Shown: positions 17,622 to 27,952, numbered from the stretch's first letter. The stretch: 64,000 bases of DNA from Gemmobacter megaterium (GCF_900156815.1 NZ_FTOT01000006.1:186001-250000); one strand, 5' to 3'. Notes: generated by a model from the letters alone, not told the origin. Translations and numbers: made by a program.

Positions 17622-19574
17622 ATGATGCGCGCACTCACGTTCCTCCCCGCTCTTGCCCTGTCTGTCATGGTCACCCTGTCGCCTGCCGCGGCCCAGACAG
17701 ACCCGTTGCGCGTGGCGCTGGATCTGGCCGGTCGCAAGGATTGGGCCGCAGCAACCAGCGCCGCTGAACCGCTTGGGCCGGTCGCCGTCGATCTGGTCGA
17801 ATGGCAGCGGCTGAGAGCCGGAGAGGGGTTTCTGGGCGACTACGAGGCCTTTCTCAAGCGCCGTGCCGATTGGCCCGGATTGCCGTACCTTCAGAACCGG
17901 GGCGAGGTTGCCGTCGCACGATCCACCACGCTGGCCCGTATTCTGGCGTGGTTCGGTGATCGCGATCCTGCCACGGCGGATGGCCTGATGGCACTGGTGC
18001 GCGCATTGCGTGAGGCCGGACAGGGTGACCGTGCCAACGCCCTGTTGGTGCGCATGTGGCCGACGGTACGGCTGGATGAAACCGAACAGGTTGTCTTGCT
18101 GGCCGAAGCCGGGGCAGGGCTGGATATTCAGGCGCATCGCGCCCGTCTGGATGCGCTGCTTTGGGCAGGGCGCCATGCCGAAGCGCGGCGCATGTTTGCG
18201 CTGGTTGGCGAAGATTGGGTCAAGCTGGCCGAGGCACGCCTTGCCTTGCGCGAAGATCGCGACGGCGTTGACCGTCTGATCGCGGCTGTGCCCAAGTCGC
18301 TGGAGGGAGATGCCGGGCTGGCCCATGCCCGCTTTGAATGGCGTGCCCGCAAGGGCCGGACAGAGGGGGCCGCGGCGATCCTGATGGAACGATCGCGGTC
18401 GGCCGACCTTTTGGGGCGTCCCGAAGCCTGGGCAGGTCGCCGGGCGACCTTGGCGCGTGCGCTGTTGCGGCAAGACAATCCGAAACTGGCCGAGAGCGTG
18501 GCCGCCAGCCATCATCTTCAGTCGGGCGCCGACCGCGCCGATCTGGAATTCCTCGCAGGTTTCATCGCCCTTCGCCACAACAACGACCCCACCAGGGCAT
18601 TGGGCCATTTTCAGGCGCTGGGCGATATCGTTTCCACGCCCATTTCGGTGTCGCGTTCGGACTACTGGCAGGCCCGTGCGCTGTCGGCCCTTGGGCGCGC
18701 GGATGAGGCACGTGCCGCCTATGCCCGCGCCGCCCGGCATCAGACCGCCTATTACGGCCTGCTGGCCGCCGAGGCGCTGGGCCAACCGCTGGATCAGGCG
18801 CTTGCCACACCCCCGGCGCCGCCCGACTGGCGCAAGGGTGCCTTTCTGAATTCCTCGGTCACAGAGGCGGCGCTTTTGCTCTACAAGGCAGGCGATGCGG
18901 CCCAGGCCCGCCGGTTCCTGTTGCATCTTGCCGAAACTCAGGACGAGGCGGAACTGGCCGCCATGGGCGCCTTTGCGCTGGAAAAGGGCGATGCCCATCT
19001 GGCAGTCCTGATCGGCAAACAGGCGGCGGCGCGTGGCATCATCCTGCCGGGGATCTACTATCCCGATCCGGATCGCACTCTGCTGCCTGATGGGCTGGCG
19101 GTGGACCGACCGCTTGCCCTGGCCATTGCACGGCGCGAAAGCGAACTGTTGCCCGAGGCGGTTTCCCCGGCCGGTGCGCTGGGCCTGATGCAACTGATGC
19201 CCGGCACTGCCAAGCTGATGGCCGACAAGTTGCGCTTGCCGCATCGGCCCGGTGCGCTGACGACCGATCCGGCCTACAATGCCAGCCTTGGCGCTGCCTA
19301 TCTCGCGCATCTGGCCGAGGAGTTCGGCCCCTCGATCGCGTTGCGCGCGGCTGGCTACAATGCGGGGCCCGGCCGTCCCCGCGCCTGGATCACCCAGTTC
19401 GGCGATCCGCGCCAGCCCTCCACCGATGTGGTGGATTGGGTGGAAATGGTGCCTTTTACCGAAACCCGCACCTACATCATGCGGGTTGTCGAAGGGGTGG
19501 CGATCTATCGGGCGCGGCAGGCGTCGGGCCAGGCGGTTTCGGTCACGGCCCTGTTGCGCGGTACGGGCGGGTGA
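17622..19574 (+). CDS. Soluble lytic murein transglycosylase (Slt70 type)
   Basis: This 650-residue periplasmic enzyme cleaves the MurNAc-GlcNAc bond of peptidoglycan with formation of anhydro-muropeptides. A signal peptide (to about residue 25, ending PAAAQ) is followed by a long helical superhelix (about 30-470) and a C-terminal SLT domain. Catalytic Glu506 lies in [13 protein letters not shown], followed by [14 protein letters not shown] and [13 protein letters not shown]. The ATG at 17622 (or the next codon, also ATG) puts the signal peptide at the N-terminus; an upstream TTG frame is unlikely. It is divergent from dapA. Confidence 0.93.
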   Translation: MMRALTFLPALALSVMVTLSPAAAQTDPLRVALDLAGRKDWAAATSAAEPLGPVAVDLVEWQRLRAGEGFLGDYEAFLKRRADWPGLPYLQNRGEVAVARSTTLARILAWFGDRDPATADGLMALVRALREAGQGDRANALLVRMWPTVRLDETEQVVLLAEAGAGLDIQAHRARLDALLWAGRHAEARRMFALVGEDWVKLAEARLALREDRDGVDRLIAAVPKSLEGDAGLAHARFEWRARKGRTEGAAAILMERSRSADLLGRPEAWAGRRATLARALLRQDNPKLAESVAASHHLQSGADRADLEFLAGFIALRHNNDPTRALGHFQALGDIVSTPISVSRSDYWQARALSALGRADEARAAYARAARHQTAYYGLLAAEALGQPLDQALATPPAPPDWRKGAFLNSSVTEAALLLYKAGDAAQARRFLLHLAETQDEAELAAMGAFALEKGDAHLAVLIGKQAAARGIILPGIYYPDPDRTLLPDGLAVDRPLALAIARRESELLPEAVSPAGALGLMQLMPGTAKLMADKLRLPHRPGALTTDPAYNASLGAAYLAHLAEEFGPSIALRAAGYNAGPGRPRAWITQFGDPRQPSTDVVDWVEMVPFTETRTYIMRVVEGVAIYRARQASGQAVSVTALLRGTGG

Positions 19575-20756
19575 TCAGCCGAACTGCTGGTTCAGTCGCC
19601 AGACCATCCAGGCCAGCGGTATCGCCGCCAGCCCCCCGAAGATCCACGCAAGGGGCTGATCGCCAAAGCTTTCGAACGCCTGTGTATAGCCATGAATGGC
19701 GCCGAAGGTGATGGCGGCATTGAACAGGCCGCGCCGCAACGTATGCGCTGCCCAGACCGCGCAGGCGACCAGCAGCACCGCCCAGATCACGGAGAAAACT
19801 CCGGCGGAAATGCTCAGGGCGCGGGCGCGGAACATTTCCTGCCCGACCCAGACAGCCTCCCAGTCGTTTGGGTGCCGGGCTTCTAGCCAGTCGCGCAGGA
19901 ACGTATCGCCCACCGTGTCACCCCAAAGCGAACCGACCAGAAAGCACAGGTTCCCGACCACAAAGGCCATCATGGCGAATATGCCCGCATGGCGGCCGTC
20001 GCGCTCTGGCCTTTGCGCCATGATCCAGAGACACAACGCAAGCGCCGCCGCCATCTGCAAGATGCTCAGTGTCGGTTCGGGCGAATAGAAGACATAGGCC
20101 GCATGGAAATAGGCGGTCGAGGTGCTCAGAACCTGCGCAAAGGGCACAATCGCCAGCGCCGTGACCAGCCGCACATCCAACTGCCACCCCAGCGCAGCCA
20201 CCAGCGCGGCGGCATAGAGACTGACCAACATGATCAGGATGCCGGGAATATCATGGACATAGGCGACCATGTAAAGGCCGGCCAGATGCAGCGCGGCGCC
20301 CCCGAGCGCCAGAAATCCGGCGATGAACGCCAGGCCGGACACACGCCACCTGAACACCGCAAACGCGGCGATCCCCAGCGCGGCCCCTGCGATGACAAGC
20401 ACGATGCCCGCGTTCCCCGGTGTCAGCCGATCAAGACATTCGATCACGCCGCCGCCGATCAACATTCCCGCGCCGATCAAGGCCGCAGCATGTCCGAACA
20501 TCCGCCAGGTCGCAGTGGCTTGCGTCAGCACGAGGATGCCCAGAGCAAGAAAGCCCAGCCCTGCGCCCGCGACCGACATCGTGTCGGCCAACAAGACGAC
20601 GAATCCTGCGGCTGCCGCCAGAACTCCGCCGGCCAGCAGCACGTTGACCGCCAGAGCGATCATTGCCCCGCGCGATCGCGCGCGGATCGTCGCGGCTTGC
20701 GACGGCGTCAGGACACCCTCGCTGACCAGCATGTCCAGATCTGCGACCACGGCCAT
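19575..20756 (-). CDS. Polytopic membrane protein (DUF2157-like)
   Basis: This 393-residue protein starts with a short cytoplasmic stretch [29 protein letters not shown], of the kind found at the N-terminus of DUF2157 proteins, then about ten or eleven hydrophobic helices rich in Ala, Gly, Leu. No catalytic motif is evident. An AGGAGG site lies 6-11 bp before the ATG at 20756. Its stop abuts the transglycosylase stop tail to tail. Function unknown; the family assignment is tentative. Confidence 0.75.
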   Translation of the reverse strand: MAVVADLDMLVSEGVLTPSQAATIRARSRGAMIALAVNVLLAGGVLAAAAGFVVLLADTMSVAGAGLGFLALGILVLTQATATWRMFGHAAALIGAGMLIGGGVIECLDRLTPGNAGIVLVIAGAALGIAAFAVFRWRVSGLAFIAGFLALGGAALHLAGLYMVAYVHDIPGILIMLVSLYAAALVAALGWQLDVRLVTALAIVPFAQVLSTSTAYFHAAYVFYSPEPTLSILQMAAALALCLWIMAQRPERDGRHAGIFAMMAFVVGNLCFLVGSLWGDTVGDTFLRDWLEARHPNDWEAVWVGQEMFRARALSISAGVFSVIWAVLLVACAVWAAHTLRRGLFNAAITFGAIHGYTQAFESFGDQPLAWIFGGLAAIPLAWMVWRLNQQFG

Positions 20757-20860
20757 GGGGCGACCTCCTGCCTGTTGCGGTGCAAGTGTTGCATCCCCAC
20801 CCGTCCGGCACAAGCTGGCCACTGGACTCGCGGCCCCTGCTCGCCTATCTCGGGACGACC

Positions 20861-21331
20861 ATGCAAAAGAAACACGACCCGAACAGCAAACTGATCGCCG
20901 AGAACCGCCGCGCCCGCTTCGATTACTTCATCGAAAGCGATCTGGAGGCTGGCATCATGCTGACCGGGTCCGAGGTGAAGTCGCTGCGCACAGGCCAATC
21001 CAATATTGCCGAAAGCTATGCCTCGGTGGAAGGCGGGGAACTGTGGCTGATCAACGCCCATATCGCCTCGCTGCAACAAGCGGGCGTCTTCGGGCATGAG
21101 GAACGTCGCCGCCGCAAATTGCTGGTGTCCAAGCGCGAACTCGCGCGGCTGTGGCAAGCGGTCGGGCGCGAGGGCATGACCATCGTGCCGCTGCGGATGT
21201 ATTTCAATGATCGTGGCATCGTGAAACTTGCCCTGGGTATCGCCAAGGGCAAGAAGGCGGCGGACAAGCGCGATACAGAGGCCAAACGCGACTGGAACCG
21301 CCAGAAGCAGCGGCTATTGAAACAGGGCTGA
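20861..21331 (+). CDS. smpB: SsrA-binding protein SmpB
   Basis: SmpB binds tmRNA and delivers it to stalled ribosomes for trans-translation. The 156-residue protein shows the family's strands: [48 protein letters not shown], the [12 protein letters not shown] region, [16 protein letters not shown], and the basic C-terminal tail [20 protein letters not shown] that folds as a helix in the ribosome. The ATG at 20861 matches the family N-terminus; the upstream frame extension is not conserved-looking. Confidence 0.97.
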   Translation: MQKKHDPNSKLIAENRRARFDYFIESDLEAGIMLTGSEVKSLRTGQSNIAESYASVEGGELWLINAHIASLQQAGVFGHEERRRRKLLVSKRELARLWQAVGREGMTIVPLRMYFNDRGIVKLALGIAKGKKAADKRDTEAKRDWNRQKQRLLKQG

Positions 21332-21379
21332 CAGCGGCACCTGCCGCGCGGCCTTGCGAACCGCTCTGCTTGGGCATGT

Positions 21380-21398
21380 GGCGGGGGCTGGCCCCGCC
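21380..21398. terminator. Hairpin terminator between convergent smpB and aminotransferase
   Basis: GGCGGGG/CCCCGCC (7 bp) with a GCTGG loop lies 48 bp after the smpB stop and 9 bp beyond the aminotransferase stop. A short T tract (GGTTTC) follows at distance on the plus strand, so it is an imperfect rho-independent signal. Confidence 0.45.
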
Positions 21399-21407
21399 TG
21401 CGCGGTT

Positions 21408-22589
21408 TCAGATCACTGCGGCGATGGCGCGGGCCAAGATCGGCACGCTGTTTGCGTTCAGCCCTGCAATGTTGATGCGGCTGTCACCCACCATGTAGAT
21501 CGCGTGATCGGTGCGAAGTCTTGCGACCTGATCCGGCGACAGGCCAAGGCGCGAGAACATGCCCCGGTGGCGGGCCACGAAATCGAAGCGGTCAGAGTTG
21601 GTCAGGCGCCGCAATTCGTCTGCGAGTTGCTTGCGCAGGCCCAGCATAGACAAACGCACGTCTTCCAGTTCTGCCTGCCAGCCGGCCATCAGGTCGGTAT
21701 CGTTCAGCACCGTCTGAACCAGCCTTGCGCCGTGATCGGGCGGGAACGAATAGTTCAGTCGGTTCAGCATGGCCAGATTGGCCTGCACGGTGGCGTGTTC
21801 GGTGCCTTCGGGAATCACGGCGAGCAACACGCCGACGCGGTCGCGGTAAACCCCGAAGTTCTTGGAACATGATGCGGCCACCAGAAGTTCCGGCAGGCGT
21901 TTCGCAAGCAGGCGGGTTCCGTAGGCATCTTCTTCCAGCCCGTCACCAAAGCCTTGATAGGCAATGTCGATCAACACCGTCAGCTTGCGGGCGGCCAGTA
22001 CATCGGCCAACTTGTCCCATTGCGCCGGTGTGAGGTTGGCGCCGGTGGGATTGTGGCAGCAGCCGTGCAGCAGCAGCACGTCGCCATCGGGAATCGATCC
22101 GATGTCAGAGAGCATCCCGTCGAAATCGACATCGCCGGTCGCACTGTCGAAATAGCGGTAGTCGCGCGTTTTCAGGCCAAGATCCGACGCCAGTGCGGGA
22201 TGGTTGGGCCATGTGGGGTCCGACATCCAGATCGTCGCGCCGGGGGCGGTCTTGTGGATCAGGTCAAATCCGATGCGCAGCGCGCCCGTGCCGCCCGGTG
22301 CGGCGGCGGCGGCCAGACGCGCCGGGGGCACGGCATCGCCAAGCACCAGCCGACCCATCGCCGCATGAAATCCGGGATCCCCGGCCAGCGCGACATAGGT
22401 CTTGGTGGTTTCGCTGTCCCACAGGCGCCTGCCTGCCTCGCGCACGGCGCGCATCACCGGGGTGTGGCCGCTGGCGTCCTTGTACACGCCGACCCCAAGG
22501 TCGATCTTGGCGGGGCGCGGGTCATCCCTCAGCAATGCCATCAACTGGATGATCTTGTCTTCGGGTTGGGGAAGCAGCCGTTCCAGCAT
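21408..22589 (-). CDS. Aromatic/aspartate aminotransferase (class I, TyrB/AspC type)
   Basis: This 393-residue PLP enzyme transfers amino groups between aspartate or aromatic amino acids and 2-oxoglutarate. It carries IDLGVGVYKDASGHTPVM, the CCHNPTGANLT motif (Asn180), and the PLP-binding Lys243 in ASCSKNFGVYRDRVG. The S-x-S/C-K-N-x-G-x-Y-x-R form is typical of the TyrB/AspC Ia subgroup; Arg residues for the second carboxylate are in place near the C-terminus (SRINIAGLN). It follows the sulfurtransferase gene by 4 bp on the same strand, so the two are co-transcribed. Confidence 0.92.
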   Translation of the reverse strand: MLERLLPQPEDKIIQLMALLRDDPRPAKIDLGVGVYKDASGHTPVMRAVREAGRRLWDSETTKTYVALAGDPGFHAAMGRLVLGDAVPPARLAAAAAPGGTGALRIGFDLIHKTAPGATIWMSDPTWPNHPALASDLGLKTRDYRYFDSATGDVDFDGMLSDIGSIPDGDVLLLHGCCHNPTGANLTPAQWDKLADVLAARKLTVLIDIAYQGFGDGLEEDAYGTRLLAKRLPELLVAASCSKNFGVYRDRVGVLLAVIPEGTEHATVQANLAMLNRLNYSFPPDHGARLVQTVLNDTDLMAGWQAELEDVRLSMLGLRKQLADELRRLTNSDRFDFVARHRGMFSRLGLSPDQVARLRTDHAIYMVGDSRINIAGLNANSVPILARAIAAVI

Positions 22590-22593
22590 GATG

Positions 22594-23445
22594 TCAGCCT
22601 TTTTCGACCGGAAGGTCGTCGTACATGCCCCATTCGGCCCAGGAACCGTCATAGAGCGCATGGTTCCGCTGCCCGATCCGTTCCAGTGCCAGGCTGAGGA
22701 TTGCCGCTGAGACACCAGACCCGCAGGTTGTGATCACAGGCCGGGAGAGATCTACGCCCGCAGCATCAAAGGCGCTGCGTAGGGCGTCGGGAGATTTCAG
22801 GGTATTCCCGGCGGTCAGCAGGTTCTGCCATGGCAGGTTCTGCGAGCCGGGAATGTGGCCCGCGCGCAAGCCGGGGCGCGGTTCAGGCTCGGAACCGGCG
22901 AAGCGGCCGGGGCTGCGGGCGTCGATGATGGAATGGCTGCCCAGCTTGGAGGCCTGGGCCACCTGGGTCACGTCCTTGACCAGGCCAGCCTGACGGGACA
23001 CCGTGATATGGCGGTCCCGCATCAGCGGGGGCATATCCTCGACCGGGCGGCCTTCGGCCTGCCATTTCGGGAAACCGCCGTCCAGCACGGCGACATCGGT
23101 CTTGCCCATCAGCTTGAAGGTCCACCAGACACGCGGGGCGGAAAAGATGCCCATTCCGTCGTAGACCACCACCTGATGGCCGTCACCGATGCCCATCGCG
23201 CGCATCCGGCTGATGAATTTCTCGGCAGGCGGGGCCATGTGCGGCAGTGGGCTGCGGGTATCGGAGATACCGTCGATGTCGAAGAAGCGCGCGCCCGGAA
23301 TATGGCTGGCATCATACTCGGCCTTGCCATCGCGGTTCATCGCGGGCAGATACCACGACGCATCAATGATCCGCAGGTCGGGATCCTTCAGATGCGCTTC
23401 CAGCCAGTCGGTGGACACCAGCGTCCGGGGGTCGTCACTCGCCAT
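22594..23445 (-). CDS. sseA: 3-mercaptopyruvate sulfurtransferase (two-domain rhodanese)
   Basis: This 283-residue protein has two rhodanese domains; the second carries the active-site loop with Cys241 in TTCGSGVSA, the CGSGVTA-type loop that marks mercaptopyruvate rather than thiosulfate sulfurtransferases. The first domain includes YDASHIPGARFFDID and is inactive as usual. The pairing with an aspartate/cysteine-capable aminotransferase makes biochemical sense, because that enzyme can convert cysteine to 3-mercaptopyruvate, the substrate here. The unit starts at this gene; the spacer to the divergent M20 gene is 141 bp. Confidence 0.93.
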   Translation of the reverse strand: MASDDPRTLVSTDWLEAHLKDPDLRIIDASWYLPAMNRDGKAEYDASHIPGARFFDIDGISDTRSPLPHMAPPAEKFISRMRAMGIGDGHQVVVYDGMGIFSAPRVWWTFKLMGKTDVAVLDGGFPKWQAEGRPVEDMPPLMRDRHITVSRQAGLVKDVTQVAQASKLGSHSIIDARSPGRFAGSEPEPRPGLRAGHIPGSQNLPWQNLLTAGNTLKSPDALRSAFDAAGVDLSRPVITTCGSGVSAAILSLALERIGQRNHALYDGSWAEWGMYDDLPVEKG

Positions 23446-23586
23446 AGCGGCCTCCCTTGCAATGGTTCCTTCCTAGCGGCAGGGGCGCTGCAGGGCAAGC
23501 GGTGCGGGTGGGCCATGGACATTCCTGCAAGACCGCGTTTCATTCGCAACGCAGACCGCGCAGAACAGTGTCCAACGGAGCAGATC

Positions 23587-25005
23587 ATGCAGAACACGTC
23601 CGAAATCCCCTCGCTTGTCGAACGGCACAAAGACGATCTGATCGGGCTTGCCGACCGTGTCTGGGGCACGCCCGAGCTGTTGTATGGCGAGTTCAAATCC
23701 TGCGCGGAACACACCGACATGCTGCGGGCCAAGGGGTTTCGCGTGACGGAAAATGTGACCGGCATTCCCACCGCCGTGATGGGCGAGGCGGGTGAAGGCG
23801 GCCCGGTGATCGCGATTCTGGGCGAATATGACGCCCTGCCGGGCCTGAGCCAGGAGGCCGGGCTGGACTTTCGCAAGGAGGTCGAGGCAGGAGGCAACGG
23901 TCACGGTTGCGGGCACAATCTGCTGGGGTCGGCGGCCTTGTTGGCCGCCTGTGCCGTCAAGGACTGGCTGGAGGCGACGGGAACACCTGGGCGCGTGCGC
24001 TACTACGGTTGTCCGGCAGAGGAAGGCGGCGCGGCCAAGGCATTCATGGTGCGGGACGGGGCGTTTGACGATGTGGATGCCGCGATCACCTGGCACCCCA
24101 GTTGCATGACGCGGGTGGACGACCCTCTGGCGCTGGCCAATACGCGGATGGATTTCACCTTTACCGGCCGGGCAGCCCATGCGGCAGCGACCCCGCATCT
24201 GGGGCGCTCGGCGCTGGATGCGGTGGAGCTGATGTCGGTGGGGGTGAACTATCTGCGTGAACATGCCCCGCAGGATGCGCGCATTCACTATGCCTATCTG
24301 GAAACCGGGGGAACCGCGCCCAATGTGGTGCAGGCCCGCGCCAAGGTTCGCTATTCCATCCGGGCGCTGAAGCTGGCGGAAATGCTGTCACTGGTCGAAC
24401 GGGTGAAGAAGGTGGCTGAAGGCGCCGCCTTGATGACCGAGACAAAGGTCGAGGCAAAGGTGTTCTCGGCCGTGTCGAACCATCTGGAGAACCTGACGCT
24501 GGACCGCGCCATGCAGGCGGTGCTGGACGAGATCGGCGGCGTGCCGTTTGACGATGAAGACCGCGCCTATGCCCAGCGGATCAGGGCCACCCTGTCGGAG
24601 AACGACATCGCCAGTGAATGGCGCGGTGTGGGGCAGGAACCGCGGATGGATGTGGCGCTGTGCGACTGGGTGGTGCCGATGCGGCCGGGGGGCGAGGTGA
24701 TGATCGGCTCGACCGACGTGGGCGATGTGACCTGGAAAGTGCCGACGACCGAGGTGCTGGTGGCCACCTGCGCCATCGGAACCCCTTTCCATAGCTGGCA
24801 ACTGACCGCGCAGGGCAAATCGGGTATGGCGCACAAGGGCATGACCCATGCCGCCAAGGCGATGGGCCGTCTGGCGCAGCAGTTGCTGGCCGATGCCGGC
24901 CTGTTGGCCGAGGCAAAGGCGGAACATTCCCGCCGACTGGCTGTCACGCCCTACACCTGCCCGCTGCCGCCCGATCTGGCCCCGCCACTTGTGCCCCGGC
25001 CCTGA
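23587..25005 (+). CDS. M20-family amidohydrolase (AbgB/aminobenzoyl-glutamate hydrolase-like)
   Basis: This 472-residue zinc peptidase-type enzyme shows the M20D features: ILGEYDALPGLSQEAG, the metal-binding NGHGCGHNLLG, the Glu pair in GCPAEEGGAAK, a substrate His in TWHPSC, and a dimerisation domain with GRAAHAAATPHLGRSALDA. The C-terminal part holds the last metal His in GTPFHSWQL. Relatives hydrolyse p-aminobenzoyl-glutamate, indole-acetyl amino acids or other N-acyl amino acids. The natural substrate is not evident. ATG at 23587 follows CGGAG. It is a single-gene unit between sseA and a strong hairpin. Confidence 0.88.
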   Translation: MQNTSEIPSLVERHKDDLIGLADRVWGTPELLYGEFKSCAEHTDMLRAKGFRVTENVTGIPTAVMGEAGEGGPVIAILGEYDALPGLSQEAGLDFRKEVEAGGNGHGCGHNLLGSAALLAACAVKDWLEATGTPGRVRYYGCPAEEGGAAKAFMVRDGAFDDVDAAITWHPSCMTRVDDPLALANTRMDFTFTGRAAHAAATPHLGRSALDAVELMSVGVNYLREHAPQDARIHYAYLETGGTAPNVVQARAKVRYSIRALKLAEMLSLVERVKKVAEGAALMTETKVEAKVFSAVSNHLENLTLDRAMQAVLDEIGGVPFDDEDRAYAQRIRATLSENDIASEWRGVGQEPRMDVALCDWVVPMRPGGEVMIGSTDVGDVTWKVPTTEVLVATCAIGTPFHSWQLTAQGKSGMAHKGMTHAAKAMGRLAQQLLADAGLLAEAKAEHSRRLAVTPYTCPLPPDLAPPLVPRP

Positions 25006-25053
25006 GCCAACCGAACGGGGCCGCGCCCCGGCGTGGCGCCTGTGGCGAGGGCA

Positions 25054-25075
25054 GTGCGGGGGGCAACCCCCGCAC
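25054..25075. terminator. Very stable GNRA-loop hairpin between convergent genes
   Basis: A perfect 9-bp stem GTGCGGGGG/CCCCCGCAC closes on a GCAA tetraloop, 48 bp after the M20 stop and 40 bp beyond the mepA stop. No T-run follows, so it may act as a bidirectional attenuator or RNA end rather than a classical terminator. Confidence 0.5.
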
Positions 25076-25115
25076 GGGATCGCTGCATCAGAACGAAGGC
25101 GCGCGGATGGCGGCG

Positions 25116-26006
25116 TCAGCGCGCGGCGAGCACGGTGCTGCACTGGCCCGGCAGATCGGCCATGGTGTAGTCGCGCGGGCCACGCTGGCGCGGCTGGGGT
25201 GTCTTCGGCTTCTTTGGGTCGGCCTTGGGCGGGTTCAGGTAGTCGGTGACCCACCACATCAGGGTGTCGTCGCAGCCATTGCCGCCCTTGGACAGTTGGG
25301 CCACCGTCGGCGTCTGGGTTTCACACCCCGGAGAGCCCGCCGGGCATTTCAGCCGGACATGGAAATGCGTGTCATGGCCATAGATCGGCCGGATCTTTTG
25401 TAGCCAGCGGGTATCGGCGCGTTTGGCTGTCTTGCACATCTCTATCTTGACTGCGGCTGCGACGAAGATGCGGTCCACCCGGTCATCCAGGGCAGCGGCG
25501 CGCATGATGGCATGATGGGCGGCAGACCAGTGTTTCGTGACGCTGCGCTGGTCGGCGCTGCGGACGGGGATGGAGCCGATCTTTTCCCGCTCGGCGCGCG
25601 ACAGGTTCAGGCGGGCGGCGGGCCGCATCCAGATATCTGCATCGAGTCCGATCTGGTGGCTGGCATGGCCAGAGGTCATCGGGCCGCCACGCGGTTGGCT
25701 GATGTCGCCGATGTAAAGCCCGCTCCAACCCTGACGCGCGGCTTCGGCCGAGAGATCCTGCAAGAAGCGGATCATTTCCGGGTGCCCCCAGTTGCGGTTG
25801 CGCGACAGGCGCATGGCCTGCCAGGTGGGGCCGGTTTCGGGTAGCTGTACCAGACCCGCCGCGCAGCCCTTTGCATAGGCGCCGAAGACCTGCGGCTGAT
25901 GAGGACTCGCGGTCTTCATCGCGCCGAACAACTGGTTGGCCTTGGTCTGGGCCATTGCAGGCGCGGCAAGCAGCAGCGCGGCAATCACGAGGAGGTGTCG
26001 GACCAT
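25116..26006 (-). CDS. mepA: Penicillin-insensitive murein endopeptidase MepA
   Basis: MepA is a LAS-type zinc endopeptidase that cuts D-Ala-mDAP and mDAP-mDAP cross-links in peptidoglycan. The 296-residue protein has a signal peptide (1-19), SRNRNWGHPEMIRFL, the zinc motif SGHASHQIGLDADIW (His and Asp ligands) and the second zinc motif GHDTHFHVRLKCP. Cysteine pairs typical of the periplasmic enzyme are present (GCAA, KCPAGSPGC, GNGC). Its start overlaps the end of the upstream transporter gene by 22 bases, so the two are co-translated. Confidence 0.95.
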   Translation of the reverse strand: MVRHLLVIAALLLAAPAMAQTKANQLFGAMKTASPHQPQVFGAYAKGCAAGLVQLPETGPTWQAMRLSRNRNWGHPEMIRFLQDLSAEAARQGWSGLYIGDISQPRGGPMTSGHASHQIGLDADIWMRPAARLNLSRAEREKIGSIPVRSADQRSVTKHWSAAHHAIMRAAALDDRVDRIFVAAAVKIEMCKTAKRADTRWLQKIRPIYGHDTHFHVRLKCPAGSPGCETQTPTVAQLSKGGNGCDDTLMWWVTDYLNPPKADPKKPKTPQPRQRGPRDYTMADLPGQCSTVLAAR

Positions 26007-27334
26007 CTGTCTTTGTCTCCATGAGGTTTGACGAAGACTAGCAGAACCAGTCCGATGACAAAAAGCACGATGAGCGGAACTATGCCAAGCTGCTGACTGC
26101 CCGTGATCTGGGTGGTGACGGCGATGGAAAGCGGGGCGATCCAGGACATTGCCTTGCCGGACAGGGCATAGAGCCCGAAGGCTTCGGTCATGCGGGCAGG
26201 GTCGGCCTGGCGCACCATCATGGTCCGGCTGGCCGATTGCAGCACGCCGCCCCCGGCACCGATCAGGCAGCCCAGCACATAGAACGCGATGTCGGGCAGG
26301 CGGCTGTCAGGACCAACAGAGAGGCCGAAGACCGACTCGCGCCCGACATAGACGATGCCAAGACAGACCAGGGCCAGCACGACGACCGAAGCCAGGATCA
26401 CCGGCTTTGGCCCAAAGCGGCTGTCGGCCTTGCCGCCCAGCCAGGCAAAGACGGCGCCGGTGATGGCCGCGAGAATGCCGAAGATGCCAACATCGGTTAC
26501 AGCCCATCCCAGCACGCCCGCCGCGTATATGCCGCCAAAGGTGTACATGCCGTTCAGCGCGTCACGATAGAAGGTCGAGGATGCCAGATAGGCAAACAGG
26601 CTGCGCTGGCGGGGCAGGTTTCGCAGCGTTGTCATCATCTCGGGAAAGGCGCGGCGGGCTGCGGCAGCAATGCCGATGCCGGGGCGCCGGGGTTCCCGGA
26701 CCCAGAGAAAGAAGGGAACCATGAAGACGGCATACCAGATCGCCGTCAATGGGCCGACAAAGCGGGTGCCCTCCCGTGCCTCTGGGTCCAGCCCGAACAG
26801 GGGCGACAGCCCGATAATGGTGCGGCCCGTGGTCTGTTCTGCAAAGAACAGCAGCATGATGGCCAATGCCAGCACTCCTCCGGCATAGCCGAAGGCCCAG
26901 CCAGAGCCAGAAATGCGCCCCAATTCCTCGGGGGGGGCAAGGTCGGGCATCATCGCGTTGGTAAAGGTGGTGGCGAATTCCATGCCGATCATGCCGATGC
27001 AGAACGACACCATCACGAACCAGACGTTGAAATCGTCGGGCGCCGACCACCAGAGTCCCGCCGCGCCAACGACATACATGACCGAAAACAGCCAGATGAA
27101 GGCCATACGGCGCCCGGCGCGATCGGCAATCGCGCCCAGAAGCGGCGATACGATGGCGATCAGAATCCCGGCAGCCCCGACGCCATAGCCCCAGATGGTC
27201 TGCGCGTCGGCCCCATCGCCGATGATCTTGACCACATAGGGCCCGAAGATGAAGGTTAGCAGCAGTGTATTGTAGGGCTGGCTGGCCCAGTCAAAGAACC
27301 ACCATCCCCAGATTCGCCGCCGTGCTTCGGTCAT
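25985..27334 (-). CDS. UMF1-type major facilitator transporter
   Basis: This 449-residue protein has twelve predicted membrane helices and the UMF1 (Atg22-like) family opening RRRIWGWWFFDWASQPYNTLLLTFIFGPY. The DRAGRR loop between helices 2 and 3 is the MFS motif A equivalent. UMF1 proteins are thought to export amino acids or drugs, but bacterial members have no settled substrate. Co-translation with mepA raises the untested idea that it handles a cell-wall product. The upstream spacer (27335-27574, 240 bp) has no gene, only the PRC terminator. Confidence 0.87.
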   Translation of the reverse strand: MTEARRRIWGWWFFDWASQPYNTLLLTFIFGPYVVKIIGDGADAQTIWGYGVGAAGILIAIVSPLLGAIADRAGRRMAFIWLFSVMYVVGAAGLWWSAPDDFNVWFVMVSFCIGMIGMEFATTFTNAMMPDLAPPEELGRISGSGWAFGYAGGVLALAIMLLFFAEQTTGRTIIGLSPLFGLDPEAREGTRFVGPLTAIWYAVFMVPFFLWVREPRRPGIGIAAAARRAFPEMMTTLRNLPRQRSLFAYLASSTFYRDALNGMYTFGGIYAAGVLGWAVTDVGIFGILAAITGAVFAWLGGKADSRFGPKPVILASVVVLALVCLGIVYVGRESVFGLSVGPDSRLPDIAFYVLGCLIGAGGGVLQSASRTMMVRQADPARMTEAFGLYALSGKAMSWIAPLSIAVTTQITGSQQLGIVPLIVLFVIGLVLLVFVKPHGDKDRWSDTSS

Positions 27335-27530
27335 GTTGTTCCCTGCCGCTGCTCGCGGCCGATCAAACAGGTCGGCAGGTAGCTTGGCAAGCGAAGGTTT
27401 CGTGGCGGTCGCTCCCGGCAGGCACAGGTGATCACCGCAGCGTCAGGCGATGCAACGCCGATCCCGCCGCCCGCGCTGGCGGCCGATGCTGTGACCCGCC
27501 GTATCGCCTGGTTGCCGAAAGTACGCGAAA

Positions 27531-27552
27531 GCCGACCCCGAAGGGTCGGCCA
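27531..27552 (-). terminator. Rho-independent terminator of the PRC-barrel operon
   Basis: GCCGACCC/GGGTCGGC (27531-27538, 27543-27550) with a 4-base loop is followed on the minus strand by TTTCG, 24 bp after the stop of the small PRC-barrel gene. Confidence 0.7.
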
Positions 27553-27574
27553 TGCGGCAATCTGTGGCGCCGTG

Positions 27575-27952
27575 TCAGATCCAGTAGGGATGCACGCCGT
27601 AGTGGTCATACGACCGCTTTTGCCACTCGCGGTTGGAGCGCCAGTCATCCTGATGGCGCGGCGCGCCCTCAAGCTGGGTCTTGGTCAGATCGGTGACATA
27701 GGCGTCGCGCGCCTGGTCGTACCGCAACTTGGCGAAGGGAATCGGATGGTGGTCGGAGCCGATACCCAGAAAACCGCCGAATTGCAGCACGCCATAGACG
27801 ATCTTGCCCGAAACCGGGTCGATCATCACATCGTCGATATGGCCGAGATCATCGCCGGATGGGCTGAAGACCTTGGTTCCGTTCACATCGTCCTTGCCGG
27901 AAATCAGGTTCGTCGCCGTGCTGCCGGTCTGCGGGGTTGTGTTGAGGGTCAT
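27575..27952 (-). CDS. PRC-barrel domain protein, cytoplasmic
   Basis: This 125-residue protein lacks a signal peptide. One PRC-barrel domain covers about residues 17-95 and includes HIDDVMIDPVSGKIVYGVLQ and the loop FGGFLGIGSDHHPIPF. The C-terminal tail is basic and aromatic (EWQKRSYDHYGVHPYWI). PRC-barrels are small binding modules known from photosynthetic reaction centre H subunits and RimM; this standalone type is often stress-induced in alphaproteobacteria. An AAGGAAA site supports the ATG at 27952. It follows the larger PRC gene by 89 bp and probably shares its promoter. Confidence 0.85.
   Translation of the reverse strand: MTLNTTPQTGSTATNLISGKDDVNGTKVFSPSGDDLGHIDDVMIDPVSGKIVYGVLQFGGFLGIGSDHHPIPFAKLRYDQARDAYVTDLTKTQLEGAPRHQDDWRSNREWQKRSYDHYGVHPYWI

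Noticed and set aside
17478-19310. A 610-codon minus-strand frame opposite the lytic transglycosylase
   Set aside because: Antisense shadow; no motifs, and the plus-strand Slt protein has a full signal peptide and catalytic motifs.
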